Shown piece after piece: positions 26,399 to 33,768 of a DNA stretch of 38,107 nt. The stretch is taken from NCBI RefSeq assembly GCF_044344315.1, contig NZ_JBIJDC010000039.1, forward strand, positions 1 through 38,107. The letters are read 5' to 3'. Below the pieces are notes generated by a model. It did not search any database. It had not been told where the DNA came from and worked only from the letters and a program-made list of their open reading frames with translations. The position numbers were made by a program, and so were the translations under genes. This DNA is from Zoogloea sp044344315 (lineage in GTDB: Bacteria > Pseudomonadota > Gammaproteobacteria > Burkholderiales > Rhodocyclaceae). Each line of letters begins with the position of its first letter. Position 1 is the first letter of the stretch.

Positions 26399-27577
26399 AT
26401 GTCGACGGAGAAGAGAGGTCTCGGTTCGAAGCAATTGAACACTCCTGTGTCTGAGGAGTTGAAGCTCCTTAGAGACGTCCACGAAAGTATATCTGCCACC
26501 ATTCTCTCAGGAGTTGGAGCTGGATCGTTTTCCGATTGTCTTGAGAGCTTTAGTTTCAAGTTCTCCTTAACTGGTGTTGGTGCTTTGGAGGTCGAGCTTG
26601 GAGGGAAGGCTAGACCATCGAAAAGAGAAGAGTTGGTCGGCTTTGATCTACCCTTCGAGACCATGGCGAATCCATGCATGCCGACCAATGCCGGTGCTAA
26701 AAGGATTCTGCAAACATGCGATGATGTTTTTGAAGGAAGCAAGCACGACTGCAATCTCTTTGTGAAGGCGGCCTCAAGGCCGTACTTTGGTGACATATTT
26801 AGTGGGCTTGATGCGGATGGGATCATCAGTAAGCTCGCCGACGCTTCATCTGGGTGGTCCGTGACGAAGTCAATCGTAGATTCCGTGAATCACGCCATTG
26901 CGGGTGACTTCGTGATTGGAGGCATGACTTCAAAACAGTTGGGCGATAGTCATGGGCATTTGGCCGTTGTCGTCGGGTGTCCCAGTCAGCCTTCCGGAAG
27001 CACGCGCGTGCCAATAGGGTATGCGGGCAGTGTCGGCGGTGTATCGATAAGAGGTGATCGATTAACTGCCACTTTCAAGGCACAGTTTGTTCGAGACGAA
27101 AAGATTAGCTACTTTTGGAAACCGCTGACCGAGAGTGCTATCTATTCGTCATCGGACGAGTTCTTGCTTGCCACTACGCTGAGGGTTTCAATCGTTTTTT
27201 CAGAGAATGGAGAAGGAACGCTTAGTTATGCTGGGACTAGCATTCGATGTTTGGGTAAGCCTGGTTACGCATATCCGGCGGATCAAGTTGTGGAGAATAT
27301 CGAAGGCGTCCAATACCAAGGTGACTATGGGAGTGCTTTTAAGTTCAGGAAATGGATTAGTTCTGATTTTCTGGATCTTCAGGGAAACCCGGCAACGATG
27401 CTTTGGTCCGTTAAGATAGACGGCTTGCATGGGGTTTTTATTCATGAAGGTCCTGACACGCTTTCAAGTAACGGAGGTCCATCTAAAGGTTGCATTCACC
27501 TCGCGTCTCCAAACGCGGAGGCATTTTATAGATGGATTTCTGCCAGGGCTCGGATAACAATTTCGCGTCCTTGGTAG
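26399..27577 (+). CDS. Putative bifunctional NlpC/CHAP-like peptidase and L,D-transpeptidase
   Basis: 392-aa protein with two apparent cysteine active sites. About residues 105-215 resemble a papain-fold NlpC/P60 or CHAP amidase: HDCNLFVKA (Cys118) followed by the His strand SHGHLAVVVG (His187) and GYAGSVGG. Residues about 310-388 carry a YkuD-type L,D-transpeptidase signature: LHGVFIHEG (His349) then SKGCIHLASPNAEAFY with Cys365, 16 residues later. In that family the Cys acylates a meso-diaminopimelate stem peptide. The remaining N-terminal 100 residues are unassigned. No signal peptide is present, so reaching peptidoglycan would need a dedicated delivery route, lysis, or action in a target cell. 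Each motif match is by eye; the C-terminal call is firmer than the N-terminal one. Confidence 0.75.
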   Translation: MSTEKRGLGSKQLNTPVSEELKLLRDVHESISATILSGVGAGSFSDCLESFSFKFSLTGVGALEVELGGKARPSKREELVGFDLPFETMANPCMPTNAGAKRILQTCDDVFEGSKHDCNLFVKAASRPYFGDIFSGLDADGIISKLADASSGWSVTKSIVDSVNHAIAGDFVIGGMTSKQLGDSHGHLAVVVGCPSQPSGSTRVPIGYAGSVGGVSIRGDRLTATFKAQFVRDEKISYFWKPLTESAIYSSSDEFLLATTLRVSIVFSENGEGTLSYAGTSIRCLGKPGYAYPADQVVENIEGVQYQGDYGSAFKFRKWISSDFLDLQGNPATMLWSVKIDGLHGVFIHEGPDTLSSNGGPSKGCIHLASPNAEAFYRWISARARITISRPW

Positions 27578-27685
27578 AACAGGGCGCTTTCAAGCCTGAT
27601 TCGCCAAGACACTGCATAGAAGCTGGAATATTGGAAGGCCATGCGAGCCCCATGGTTCCGCTGTCAACGATTGGGAGACTACTGA

Positions 27686-28009
27686 ATGTCTACTGACTAC
27701 ACCGTTACACTAACTGCCACTGATGGCTCGTCCACGACTGTCAAGATTATCGATTCGATCAACCCTTTACCATTTTCGGACACTTGGGAGGGCGACGCTA
27801 CGGCTCTCGGCGCGTCGAACGGTAAGGTGGCATCTTGGGGCATGCATGCGGCCGTGCTACATACTGGGCCCGGCGCTGCAGGGAACGTTACTCTGGATGG
27901 ATTTCGCAAGGCAACGAAGAAGGGCGACTCGGGCGCTGGCAGTAAGCTCAACGATATGGGTACGTTCCCGGACGGCGACCTCACCTGGCATTGCGACGAT
28001 GTAGATTAG
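27686..28009 (+). CDS. 107-aa orphan protein at the end of the island cassette
   Basis: Not recognised. It starts MSTDYTVTLTATDGSS, is Gly/Ala/Asp/Thr-rich, ends acidic (WHCDDVD), and has no signal peptide or membrane segment. The ATG lies 108 nt after the preceding gene with only a weak GGGAGA ribosome site. Being small, acidic-ended and next to a toxin-like enzyme it could be an immunity or chaperone protein, but an immunity protein against a periplasmic enzyme would normally carry a signal peptide, which argues against that. Confidence 0.6.
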   Translation: MSTDYTVTLTATDGSSTTVKIIDSINPLPFSDTWEGDATALGASNGKVASWGMHAAVLHTGPGAAGNVTLDGFRKATKKGDSGAGSKLNDMGTFPDGDLTWHCDDVD

Positions 28010-28100
28010 TTGGTTTTCAGGGGCGCACAGAGCAGAACGAGTAAAGATTTTCGCTCCGGCTGCGCCTCATTTCTTGGCGCCAAGGCGGTGCTTTGCCGAC

Positions 28101-28127
28101 AATAGCAGGGGAATCGGACCTGCTATT
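28101..28127. other. Inverted repeat near the island's right end
   Basis: AATAGCAGG and CCTGCTATT form a perfect 9-bp stem with a 9-nt loop between the convergent ends of the 107-aa gene and the nosR-like gene. It has no T-run on either strand. It may help end one or both transcripts. The rest of 28010-28179 shows no gene. Confidence 0.4.
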
Positions 28128-28179
28128 CCAGTCTGGGCGTGGAGTGCATTGATAGAAGCGGCCAGATATGCTTGGGCGA

Positions 28180-30279
28180 TCAGGGGCAGAGTGGTGCCCG
28201 ATCCTTTTTCCGCAGGAGCATGATTGGCGCACACCGACCGGGGTCGTGGTAGATGCCGACGCAGTCGAGGCACTGGAAGCAGCGCTCGTAACGGATCGTG
28301 CCGCTCTTTTCGATGGCGTCGTAGGCGCAGCGGTGGCGGCAGGTCTGGCAGGGTTGGCCGCATTCGCTGCGGCGGGGCAGCCAGTCGAGGACGCGCAGCT
28401 TGCCCCCCAGGGCCATGGCGGCGCCCAGGGGGCACAGGTAGCGGCAGAAGAACTTGTAGTACAGGCCGCCCAGCACCAGCAGGATCAGCGCATAGGCTAC
28501 GAAGGGTGCGCTGCGGTCGAAGCCCACGGTGATGGCGGTCTTGAAGGGTTCCACCTCCACGCCTTTCTCGGCCCACTGGGGGGCGAGGGCGGCCAGCGCG
28601 GTGAGGGCGGCCAGGATGACGAAGCGGCCCCGGTCGAGCACGCCGGCCAGCCGGGCGGGCAGTTTGCGTTCGGGCAGGCGCAGGGCGCGGGCGAGGAGGG
28701 CGGCGAATTCCTGCAGCGCGCCAAAGGGGCACAGCCAGCCGCAGAAGGTGCCGCGGCCCCACACCACGAAGCTGACCAGGGTGAAGGCGATCAGCAGCAG
28801 GCTCACCGGGTCGTAGAGAAAGCTCTTCAGACCGGCACCCGCCACCAGGGATTTGATGGCCCCGGTGATCTGCACGATGGACAGCTGCCCCTGGGCGTAC
28901 CAGCCGATGTAGCCCAGGGTGAAGGCCAGAAAGGCGAGACGGAAGGCCTTCAAGCGACGCGCCGACACGGAGATCCAGCGTGGCCGGGCGAGCACCACTG
29001 ACAGCAGGGCCAGCGCGGCGGCGATGATGCCCAGCTCCACACCGCGCTCCTTCCAGGCGATCAGCCAGTCGGGCAGGGGTGCCGGGGGGCGGAAGAACAG
29101 GGCCTCCGGTGCCTGGTAATCGAGGCTGGCGCTGCGCTGGGTGAGCACGGGCAGCATCGAGCCCTTGGCCCGGGTCAGGGTCAGCTCGAAACGCACCGGG
29201 CTGGCCGGGTCGATGCCCGACATGGGGGGCACGCGCAGCACCAGGGCCGCGTTGAGGGGCGGTGCGCCCTCCGGCGGGCGGGGCGACAGGTCCAGGTCGC
29301 GCAGCTCGACGGGCGCACCGGCCTGGCTGAAGGCGAGGCGGGCAGGCACGGTGCCGCGGGTGAAGTCCTCGTCGATGTAGGCGTCGCGCCCGGCGCTGGC
29401 CACCCACCAGGCGTGCTGGCCGGGTTCGAGGCGGCGCATCAGGTCGGCGTGGCCGGTCTCGCCGAGTATGGCGCGGCCGATGGTGGGCGCGTTGAGGTAG
29501 GCCACGTACAGGTCGATGAAGGTCTCGCCCGGCCGGGCCAGGGCCTCGGCATCCACCCCGGCGCCGTCGCTGCCGGCGAAGCGCTGCTCCACATCGGCAT
29601 GGCTCAGGTGCAGGCGACCGATGGCGCCCGAGGCCAGCAGCTCGGCGAAGCTGCGCCGGTCGAAGACGTCGGCTTTCACCTCGGCCAGCGGGCCCTTCTC
29701 GGCCGGCGCGGCAAAGCCCAGGCGGGCCCGGGCCACGGCGAGGGCCGAGGTCAGCACGGTCTGGTTGACGATGCGTACCGAGGCGGTGGCCTTGCTGACC
29801 CCGTCCAGCACCACCCGGTTGCCGCCGGCGCCGGCGCGGGTGTTGCCATACAGGCTGGAGACGGTGATCTCCTGTTTCAGGCTCTTGTTGGCGTACTGGG
29901 CAAGGAAGTCGCGCAGGGGGCCTTCGCCCAGGCCGGACAGGAACACCGGCTCATGCTGGCGCAGCAGCGCCACATCCATGAAATTGCCCTTGCGGTCGAT
30001 GCTGACCAGCAGGTTCATGGGGGTGCCCTCGAAGCCCGGGATGGGGGCGAGGTCGATGGATTCGAAGGCATAGGCCACCGGGCCGGCTTCGGGTTCCAGC
30101 TCGCTGGTGATGGGCCAGGCGGGGATATCGCGCAGTTTGTCGCCCACGTGCAGGGGCGGCTGGAAACGCCGGGCGATGTCGGCGTGGCTCAGATCGCCGG
30201 CCTGTACCGGCAGGCCCAGGCTGGCGAGGAGGAGAGCGGCGCCGGATGCAACGCGGCGCAGGAGGCGGCGTGCATCCAT
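28180..30279 (-). CDS. NosR/NirI-family flavin and FeS membrane protein
   Basis: 699-aa protein predicted to carry electrons across the cytoplasmic membrane. Signal peptide 1-27; periplasmic FMN-binding domain with DGVSKATAS (Thr165 the likely flavin attachment); several membrane helices from about 413; two CxxxCP motifs (Cys513/Cys517 in FCGWLCPFG, Cys612/Cys616 in FCRYLCPLG); and cytoplasmic ferredoxin-type clusters at 640-683 (CGQPCQTCRHRC, CFQCLDC). NosR supports nitrous-oxide reductase, but no nos genes are visible; here it ends an operon for quinoprotein alcohol oxidation, so it is more likely an electron-transfer partner there. Its last ~120 residues fall in the 366-bp repeat and the tail (LRKKDRAPLCP) comes from island-side DNA, so the 3' end is probably chimeric. 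It follows the SRPBCC gene by 15 nt. Confidence 0.87.
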   Translation of the reverse strand: MDARRLLRRVASGAALLLASLGLPVQAGDLSHADIARRFQPPLHVGDKLRDIPAWPITSELEPEAGPVAYAFESIDLAPIPGFEGTPMNLLVSIDRKGNFMDVALLRQHEPVFLSGLGEGPLRDFLAQYANKSLKQEITVSSLYGNTRAGAGGNRVVLDGVSKATASVRIVNQTVLTSALAVARARLGFAAPAEKGPLAEVKADVFDRRSFAELLASGAIGRLHLSHADVEQRFAGSDGAGVDAEALARPGETFIDLYVAYLNAPTIGRAILGETGHADLMRRLEPGQHAWWVASAGRDAYIDEDFTRGTVPARLAFSQAGAPVELRDLDLSPRPPEGAPPLNAALVLRVPPMSGIDPASPVRFELTLTRAKGSMLPVLTQRSASLDYQAPEALFFRPPAPLPDWLIAWKERGVELGIIAAALALLSVVLARPRWISVSARRLKAFRLAFLAFTLGYIGWYAQGQLSIVQITGAIKSLVAGAGLKSFLYDPVSLLLIAFTLVSFVVWGRGTFCGWLCPFGALQEFAALLARALRLPERKLPARLAGVLDRGRFVILAALTALAALAPQWAEKGVEVEPFKTAITVGFDRSAPFVAYALILLVLGGLYYKFFCRYLCPLGAAMALGGKLRVLDWLPRRSECGQPCQTCRHRCAYDAIEKSGTIRYERCFQCLDCVGIYHDPGRCAPIMLLRKKDRAPLCP
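28218..28583. repeat. Right copy of 366-bp direct repeat
   Basis: Same orientation as 11235-11600, 10 mismatches, no gaps. It forms the 3' end of the intact nosR-like gene, covering residues about 566-687. Confidence 0.93.
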
Positions 30280-30294
30280 GGGCGTCGTTGCGGC

Positions 30295-30813
30295 TTACTT
30301 GGCTTCGAGCTGTTGCTTGAGGGCGCCGAGGCCGCTGGTGTAGATGCCAGTGACGGCCTTCTTGGCGCCGGCGTTGTCGGCCCCTTCGGCGGGCTTTTCG
30401 TCCTTGCGCTTGAAGGTGGACGACCACTCCACGCGGCTGCCGCCCTTGGCCGCCTTGACCTTCAGGGTGGACACGTAATCGCTCACCGGCAGCGGCGAGT
30501 CGATGATGCGGTACTTGAGGCTGCGGGTGGAGTCCTGGTGGCTGAGGAGCTCTTCCACCAGCTTGGCGCCGTCCTTGGTGGTCACGGTGCGCACGGCGCC
30601 ACGCTTGTCCTTGGTGCCCTTGTCGAGGGTCGTGCTACCGACGGCCGGGTGCCAGGCCAGGCTGTCGAAGTCGCGCACGGCTTCCCAGACCTTGGCCGGC
30701 GGGGCCGAGATGTCGATGTGCTCGGTGACCTTGAGGGGCTGACGGGCGGCCAGGGCCGGGGTGGCGGCGGCGAGGGCGAGGGTGGCGATGAGGACGGCGG
30801 CTTTGTTGTTCAT
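30295..30813 (-). CDS. Periplasmic SRPBCC protein, MxaD-like
   Basis: 172-aa protein with a clear signal peptide (MNNKAAVLIATLALAAATPALA) and a START/SRPBCC fold domain (KVTEHIDISAPPAKVWEAVRD, then LAWHPAVGSTTLD and RVEWSSTFKR). MxaD, a periplasmic protein of methanol-oxidation clusters that improves electron transfer from methanol dehydrogenase to its cytochrome, has this architecture. Placement in a quinoprotein alcohol-oxidation operon supports the same type of role. The cofactor or ligand is unknown. It starts 53 nt after the response-regulator gene. Confidence 0.85.
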   Translation of the reverse strand: MNNKAAVLIATLALAAATPALAARQPLKVTEHIDISAPPAKVWEAVRDFDSLAWHPAVGSTTLDKGTKDKRGAVRTVTTKDGAKLVEELLSHQDSTRSLKYRIIDSPLPVSDYVSTLKVKAAKGGSRVEWSSTFKRKDEKPAEGADNAGAKKAVTGIYTSGLGALKQQLEAK

Positions 30814-30866
30814 GGAGTTCTCTCAGGTGGGGGAAAGACGGTTGGAAGACGCGGGGAGTGGGAAAT

Positions 30867-31520
30867 CTATACCTCGATCAGGCCCGAGCGCACGGCGGCC
30901 ATGGCCAGCTCGGCCATGTTCTGCACGCCGAGCTTCTGCTTGATGTGATAAAGGTGGGTGCCGACGGTGTTGGGGCTGAGGTGGAAGGTCTGGGCCACTT
31001 CGGCCACCGAGCGCCCCTGGGCCAGTTGCAGGAAGACGTTGAATTCCTTGTCGGTGAGGGCTTCGGCGGGGTGTTCCGGGCGGTCGGCCCGGCGCAGGGC
31101 GGCGGCGATCTCCGGGTCGATGTAGCGCTGGCCGGCAGCCACCAGGCTCACCGCCTTGAGCAGTTCGTCGGGGGGGCTGCGCTTGCACAGATAGCCCGCC
31201 GCACCGGCCTTGAGGGCCCGTTCTGCAGTGATGGCGTCGGCGTGGGCCGAAGCGATCAGCACCTTCTGGCCGGGCTTGCGGGCGAGGATGCGCTCCAGCG
31301 CGGCGAGGCCGCCGCAGCCAGGCATGGAGAGGTCCATCACCAGCACGTCCGGGTCGAGTTCCGTCATCAGCTTTTGGGCCGTCTCGCCGCTGTCGGCCTC
31401 GGCCAGCACCCGGGCACCGACACCTTCCAGGAGAAGGCGGAAGCCCATGCGCACGATGGCGTGGTCGTCGGCCAGGACCAGTGAAAGGGAAGGTGGCAGG
31501 GGGTAGGTGGGGGTGCTCAT
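30867..31520 (-). CDS. NarL/LuxR-family response regulator
   Basis: 217-aa two-component regulator. Receiver domain about 12-128 with acidic pair Asp18/Asp19, phospho-acceptor Asp63 (VLVMDLSMPG) and the conserved Lys in LCKRSPP; C-terminal LuxR-type helix-turn-helix about 150-212 (LTDKEFNVFLQLAQGRSVAEVA). Its start overlaps the kinase stop by 4 nt (ATGA), so both are co-translated and form a pair. Regulators of this class (AgmR/ExaE/PedR type) control PQQ alcohol dehydrogenase genes in Pseudomonas. It has no AAA+ domain, so it cannot itself activate the sigma-54 promoters in this locus. Confidence 0.93.
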   Translation of the reverse strand: MSTPTYPLPPSLSLVLADDHAIVRMGFRLLLEGVGARVLAEADSGETAQKLMTELDPDVLVMDLSMPGCGGLAALERILARKPGQKVLIASAHADAITAERALKAGAAGYLCKRSPPDELLKAVSLVAAGQRYIDPEIAAALRRADRPEHPAEALTDKEFNVFLQLAQGRSVAEVAQTFHLSPNTVGTHLYHIKQKLGVQNMAELAMAAVRSGLIEV

Positions 31521-32965
31521 GATGGCTGGCTCTCCGTGGTATCGCCCGGGGCGACGGTGTCCGGCGGGGTGAGGGGCAGGCGGGCGCGGATGCGCGTGCC
31601 GCCCCCCGGTGGGCTGCTGATGTCCAGACTGCCGGACAGGCCGACGACCCGCTCGCGCATTCCAGAGAGGCCGAAGCCCGGCTGGCCGGGGGCGGGCAGG
31701 ATGCCACGGCCGTTGTCGCTGATGTCGATGGTCAGGGTGGCCCCTTCACGCAGCAGGCGTACCCGGGCCCGGCTGGCCATGGCGTGACGGACAATGTTGG
31801 TGCACGACTCCTGGACGATGCGCAGGGTGGCCAGGGTGATGTCGTCGGGCAGGGGTTGGGGGCCGGCGAAGAGCTCGGTGGACAGCTCGATGTCGGCGTG
31901 GTGGCGGCTCCAGCTGGTGAGGTAGCTGCGCACCGCATCGTCGAGGGTTTCCCGCGGGCTGCTGCCAGGGGGGCGCAGGCGGGTGAGCAGGGCGCGCACA
32001 TCGCCCTGCATGCGCGAGGCCACATCGCGGATCACCTCTGCGCTCTGGTGGATCTGGGGAGTGTCGGCACTGCGCTGGACGATGGCGCCGGCGAGGGCGG
32101 CGACGGCAGTGATGCTCTGGCCGAGTTCGTCGTGGAGATCCCGGGCGATGGCCAGCCGGTCGGCTTCGAGGCGCTCTGTGATGGCTCTGGCCACGGCCTG
32201 TTCGTGGGTCAGGCGGACGTTCTCGACCACGGCCTCGTTGAGGCGCTGGGCCATGCCGTTGAAGGCGTGGCCGAGGCGGGCCAACTCGGCCGGGCCATCG
32301 GTGGGCAGGCGGGTGTCGAAGTTGCCCTGGCCGGTGCGGTCGAGGGCGGCCATCACGTTTTCGAGGGGCTTGAGTGCGTGATGGATGGCAAACCAGCTGC
32401 CGATGAACAGCCCGACCAAGGCCAGCAGGGCGCGTGCGGCGGCAGCGCTGACGTCGTCCCACAGATCCACCAGCGCCCGCGACGGATCGGGCTGCAGGTG
32501 CAGGGTAAGGCTGCCGGCATGCAGGGTCATGGCCGGGATGCCGGGCTCCATCCAGTGGGTGAACCAGGCCGGCGCGTCGCGCCCGGCCTTGTAGGAGGAC
32601 GGCGGGGAGGCGTACAGCAGGCGGCCGTTGTTGTCACGGGCTTCGAGCTGATGGGCGCGGATGCGGCCGACGGCGTTGAGGTGGGCGATGAGGCGGGTTT
32701 CCGTCCATGCGGGGTCGCCGGAGGCGGTGCCCTGGGCGGACACGGCCAGCCATTGGGCGGCCACCCGGTGGGCCGCGGTGATCTCCTCGGTGATGGCGAT
32801 GCGGGCGTCGCGCACCCACAGGGCGGCGCTGGCGAGCACAAAGGTGGCGGCCAGGGCAGTGAGCACCAGGCTGACCCGCAGGCGCAGGGACTGGCCTTTG
32901 CGGGCCCGGGTGGGCGTGTCGTCGGTGTCGGGGCCGGAGGGCAGGGTGCAGGTGGCAGCGTTCAT
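31517..32965 (-). CDS. Membrane sensor histidine kinase (NarX/UhpB type)
   Basis: 482-aa kinase of the HisKA_3 class that pairs with NarL-type regulators. Membrane segments about 33-51 and 176-196 enclose a periplasmic sensor of about 125 residues; HAMP about 197-250; phospho-acceptor His278 in AIARDLHDELGQ; C-terminal ATPase with DNGRG and GFGLSGMRERV. The stop overlaps the regulator start and its own start overlaps the tonB stop by 4 nt. The signal is unknown; an alcohol, a redox state or a metal is plausible from context. Confidence 0.92.
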   Translation of the reverse strand: MNAATCTLPSGPDTDDTPTRARKGQSLRLRVSLVLTALAATFVLASAALWVRDARIAITEEITAAHRVAAQWLAVSAQGTASGDPAWTETRLIAHLNAVGRIRAHQLEARDNNGRLLYASPPSSYKAGRDAPAWFTHWMEPGIPAMTLHAGSLTLHLQPDPSRALVDLWDDVSAAAARALLALVGLFIGSWFAIHHALKPLENVMAALDRTGQGNFDTRLPTDGPAELARLGHAFNGMAQRLNEAVVENVRLTHEQAVARAITERLEADRLAIARDLHDELGQSITAVAALAGAIVQRSADTPQIHQSAEVIRDVASRMQGDVRALLTRLRPPGSSPRETLDDAVRSYLTSWSRHHADIELSTELFAGPQPLPDDITLATLRIVQESCTNIVRHAMASRARVRLLREGATLTIDISDNGRGILPAPGQPGFGLSGMRERVVGLSGSLDISSPPGGGTRIRARLPLTPPDTVAPGDTTESQPS

Positions 32966-33768
32966 GCCGGTTTCTCCAGTTTGAAGAGCACGGGGACGAC
33001 GATCTGCAGTTCCCGGTTCTGCAGGGCTTCAGGTGGACGGGGCAGGGGGCCGGCGCCGGAGATCAGCTGGATGGCGCTTTGGTCGAGGACTTCGAAACCG
33101 CTGGAGCGCACCACCTGGGCGGCCACGATGTTGCCCTTGCGGGCGATGGTCACGCGCACCTGCACTTCGCCCTCCCAGCCGCGCATGGCGGCCAGCCGGG
33201 GGTAGTTCTGCTGGCGCGCAAAAAGGCTGGAGAGGCTGCGCCCGTAGCGTTCGAGCAGGGCCGGGTCGAGCGCTTCGTCGGCCGCCGGGGCGGTGGCCGG
33301 CGCGGTGGCAGGTGTGGGTTCGACATGGGCCTGCCGGGATGGCGCGGCGACGGCGGCCGTAATGTCGGTGACAAGGGGGGCCGCGGGGGCCGGCTCGACG
33401 CTCAGGGCCGAGCTTGTGCTGGGCGCCTGTGCTGCCGGGCGGGTCATCACGGGGGTGGGGCGCGCTTCGGGTCGGGCAGGTCGGGGCACTGCTTCGGCGC
33501 GGGGCGGTGTCGCGGGTGTCGCAGGCGTCGGCCTCAAGGCAGGCGGCGGGCTGCTCGGCTGCTGGGGAACGGGGACGGGGGCGGCAGTGCGCAGCACGAC
33601 TTCCAGGGGCGCGGGCGGATTCTCGGGGGCGGACGGCAGACCTTTGCCCTGTACCAGCAAGGCCAGTGCATGGACGCCAATTGACAGGCCGATCGCCAGC
33701 CGCAGCGGACGGGGCAGGGCCGCGGGGCGGGGCCAGGCAGTGTCAGGCTGCGGCAGGACAAGGTTCAT
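32962..33768 (-). CDS. TonB-like energy transducer
   Basis: 268 aa. One N-terminal membrane anchor about 25-42 (LAIGLSIGVHALALLVQG), a long Pro/Ala-rich periplasm-spanning stretch about 48-165, and a C-terminal TonB domain about 175-265 (NYPRLAAMRGWEGEVQVRVTIARKG, VLDQSAI). It overlaps the kinase and metallohydrolase genes by 4 nt each, so it is a dedicated part of this operon, not the housekeeping tonB. No exbB or exbD lies beside it, so it must borrow them. It presumably powers an outer-membrane receptor for an alcohol-oxidation cofactor or metal. Confidence 0.9.
   Translation of the reverse strand: MNLVLPQPDTAWPRPAALPRPLRLAIGLSIGVHALALLVQGKGLPSAPENPPAPLEVVLRTAAPVPVPQQPSSPPPALRPTPATPATPPRAEAVPRPARPEARPTPVMTRPAAQAPSTSSALSVEPAPAAPLVTDITAAVAAPSRQAHVEPTPATAPATAPAADEALDPALLERYGRSLSSLFARQQNYPRLAAMRGWEGEVQVRVTIARKGNIVAAQVVRSSGFEVLDQSAIQLISGAGPLPRPPEALQNRELQIVVPVLFKLEKPA

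Larger units (their letters stand above)
11601..28217. mobile_element. Genomic island with a giant-protein cassette
   Basis: This 16.6-kb segment interrupts a nosR-like gene whose 3' end is present on both sides. Sampled lines inside range from about 48 to 62% GC against about 70-75% in flanking genes, and the codon use is visibly different. It carries five genes, all on the + strand, and no recognisable integrase, transposase, conjugation, phage or tRNA gene. The boundaries follow from the repeat ends. Homologous (Campbell-type) integration of a molecule carrying a piece of a related nosR-like gene would explain the structure; a tandem duplication followed by insertion is an alternative. Confidence 0.75.

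Noticed and set aside
11601..28217. Island as an integron, IS composite transposon or prophage
   Set aside because: No attC-like sites, no IS inverted ends, no transposase, integrase or phage structural genes were found in any frame.
28067..29407. 446-codon minus frame overlapping the nosR-like gene
   Set aside because: It lies in another frame of the real gene, is Arg/Pro/Gly-rich low-complexity, and lacks family motifs.
31784..33205. 473-codon plus frame opposite the histidine kinase and tonB
   Set aside because: Gly/Gln-rich antisense shadow across two real genes with clear domains.
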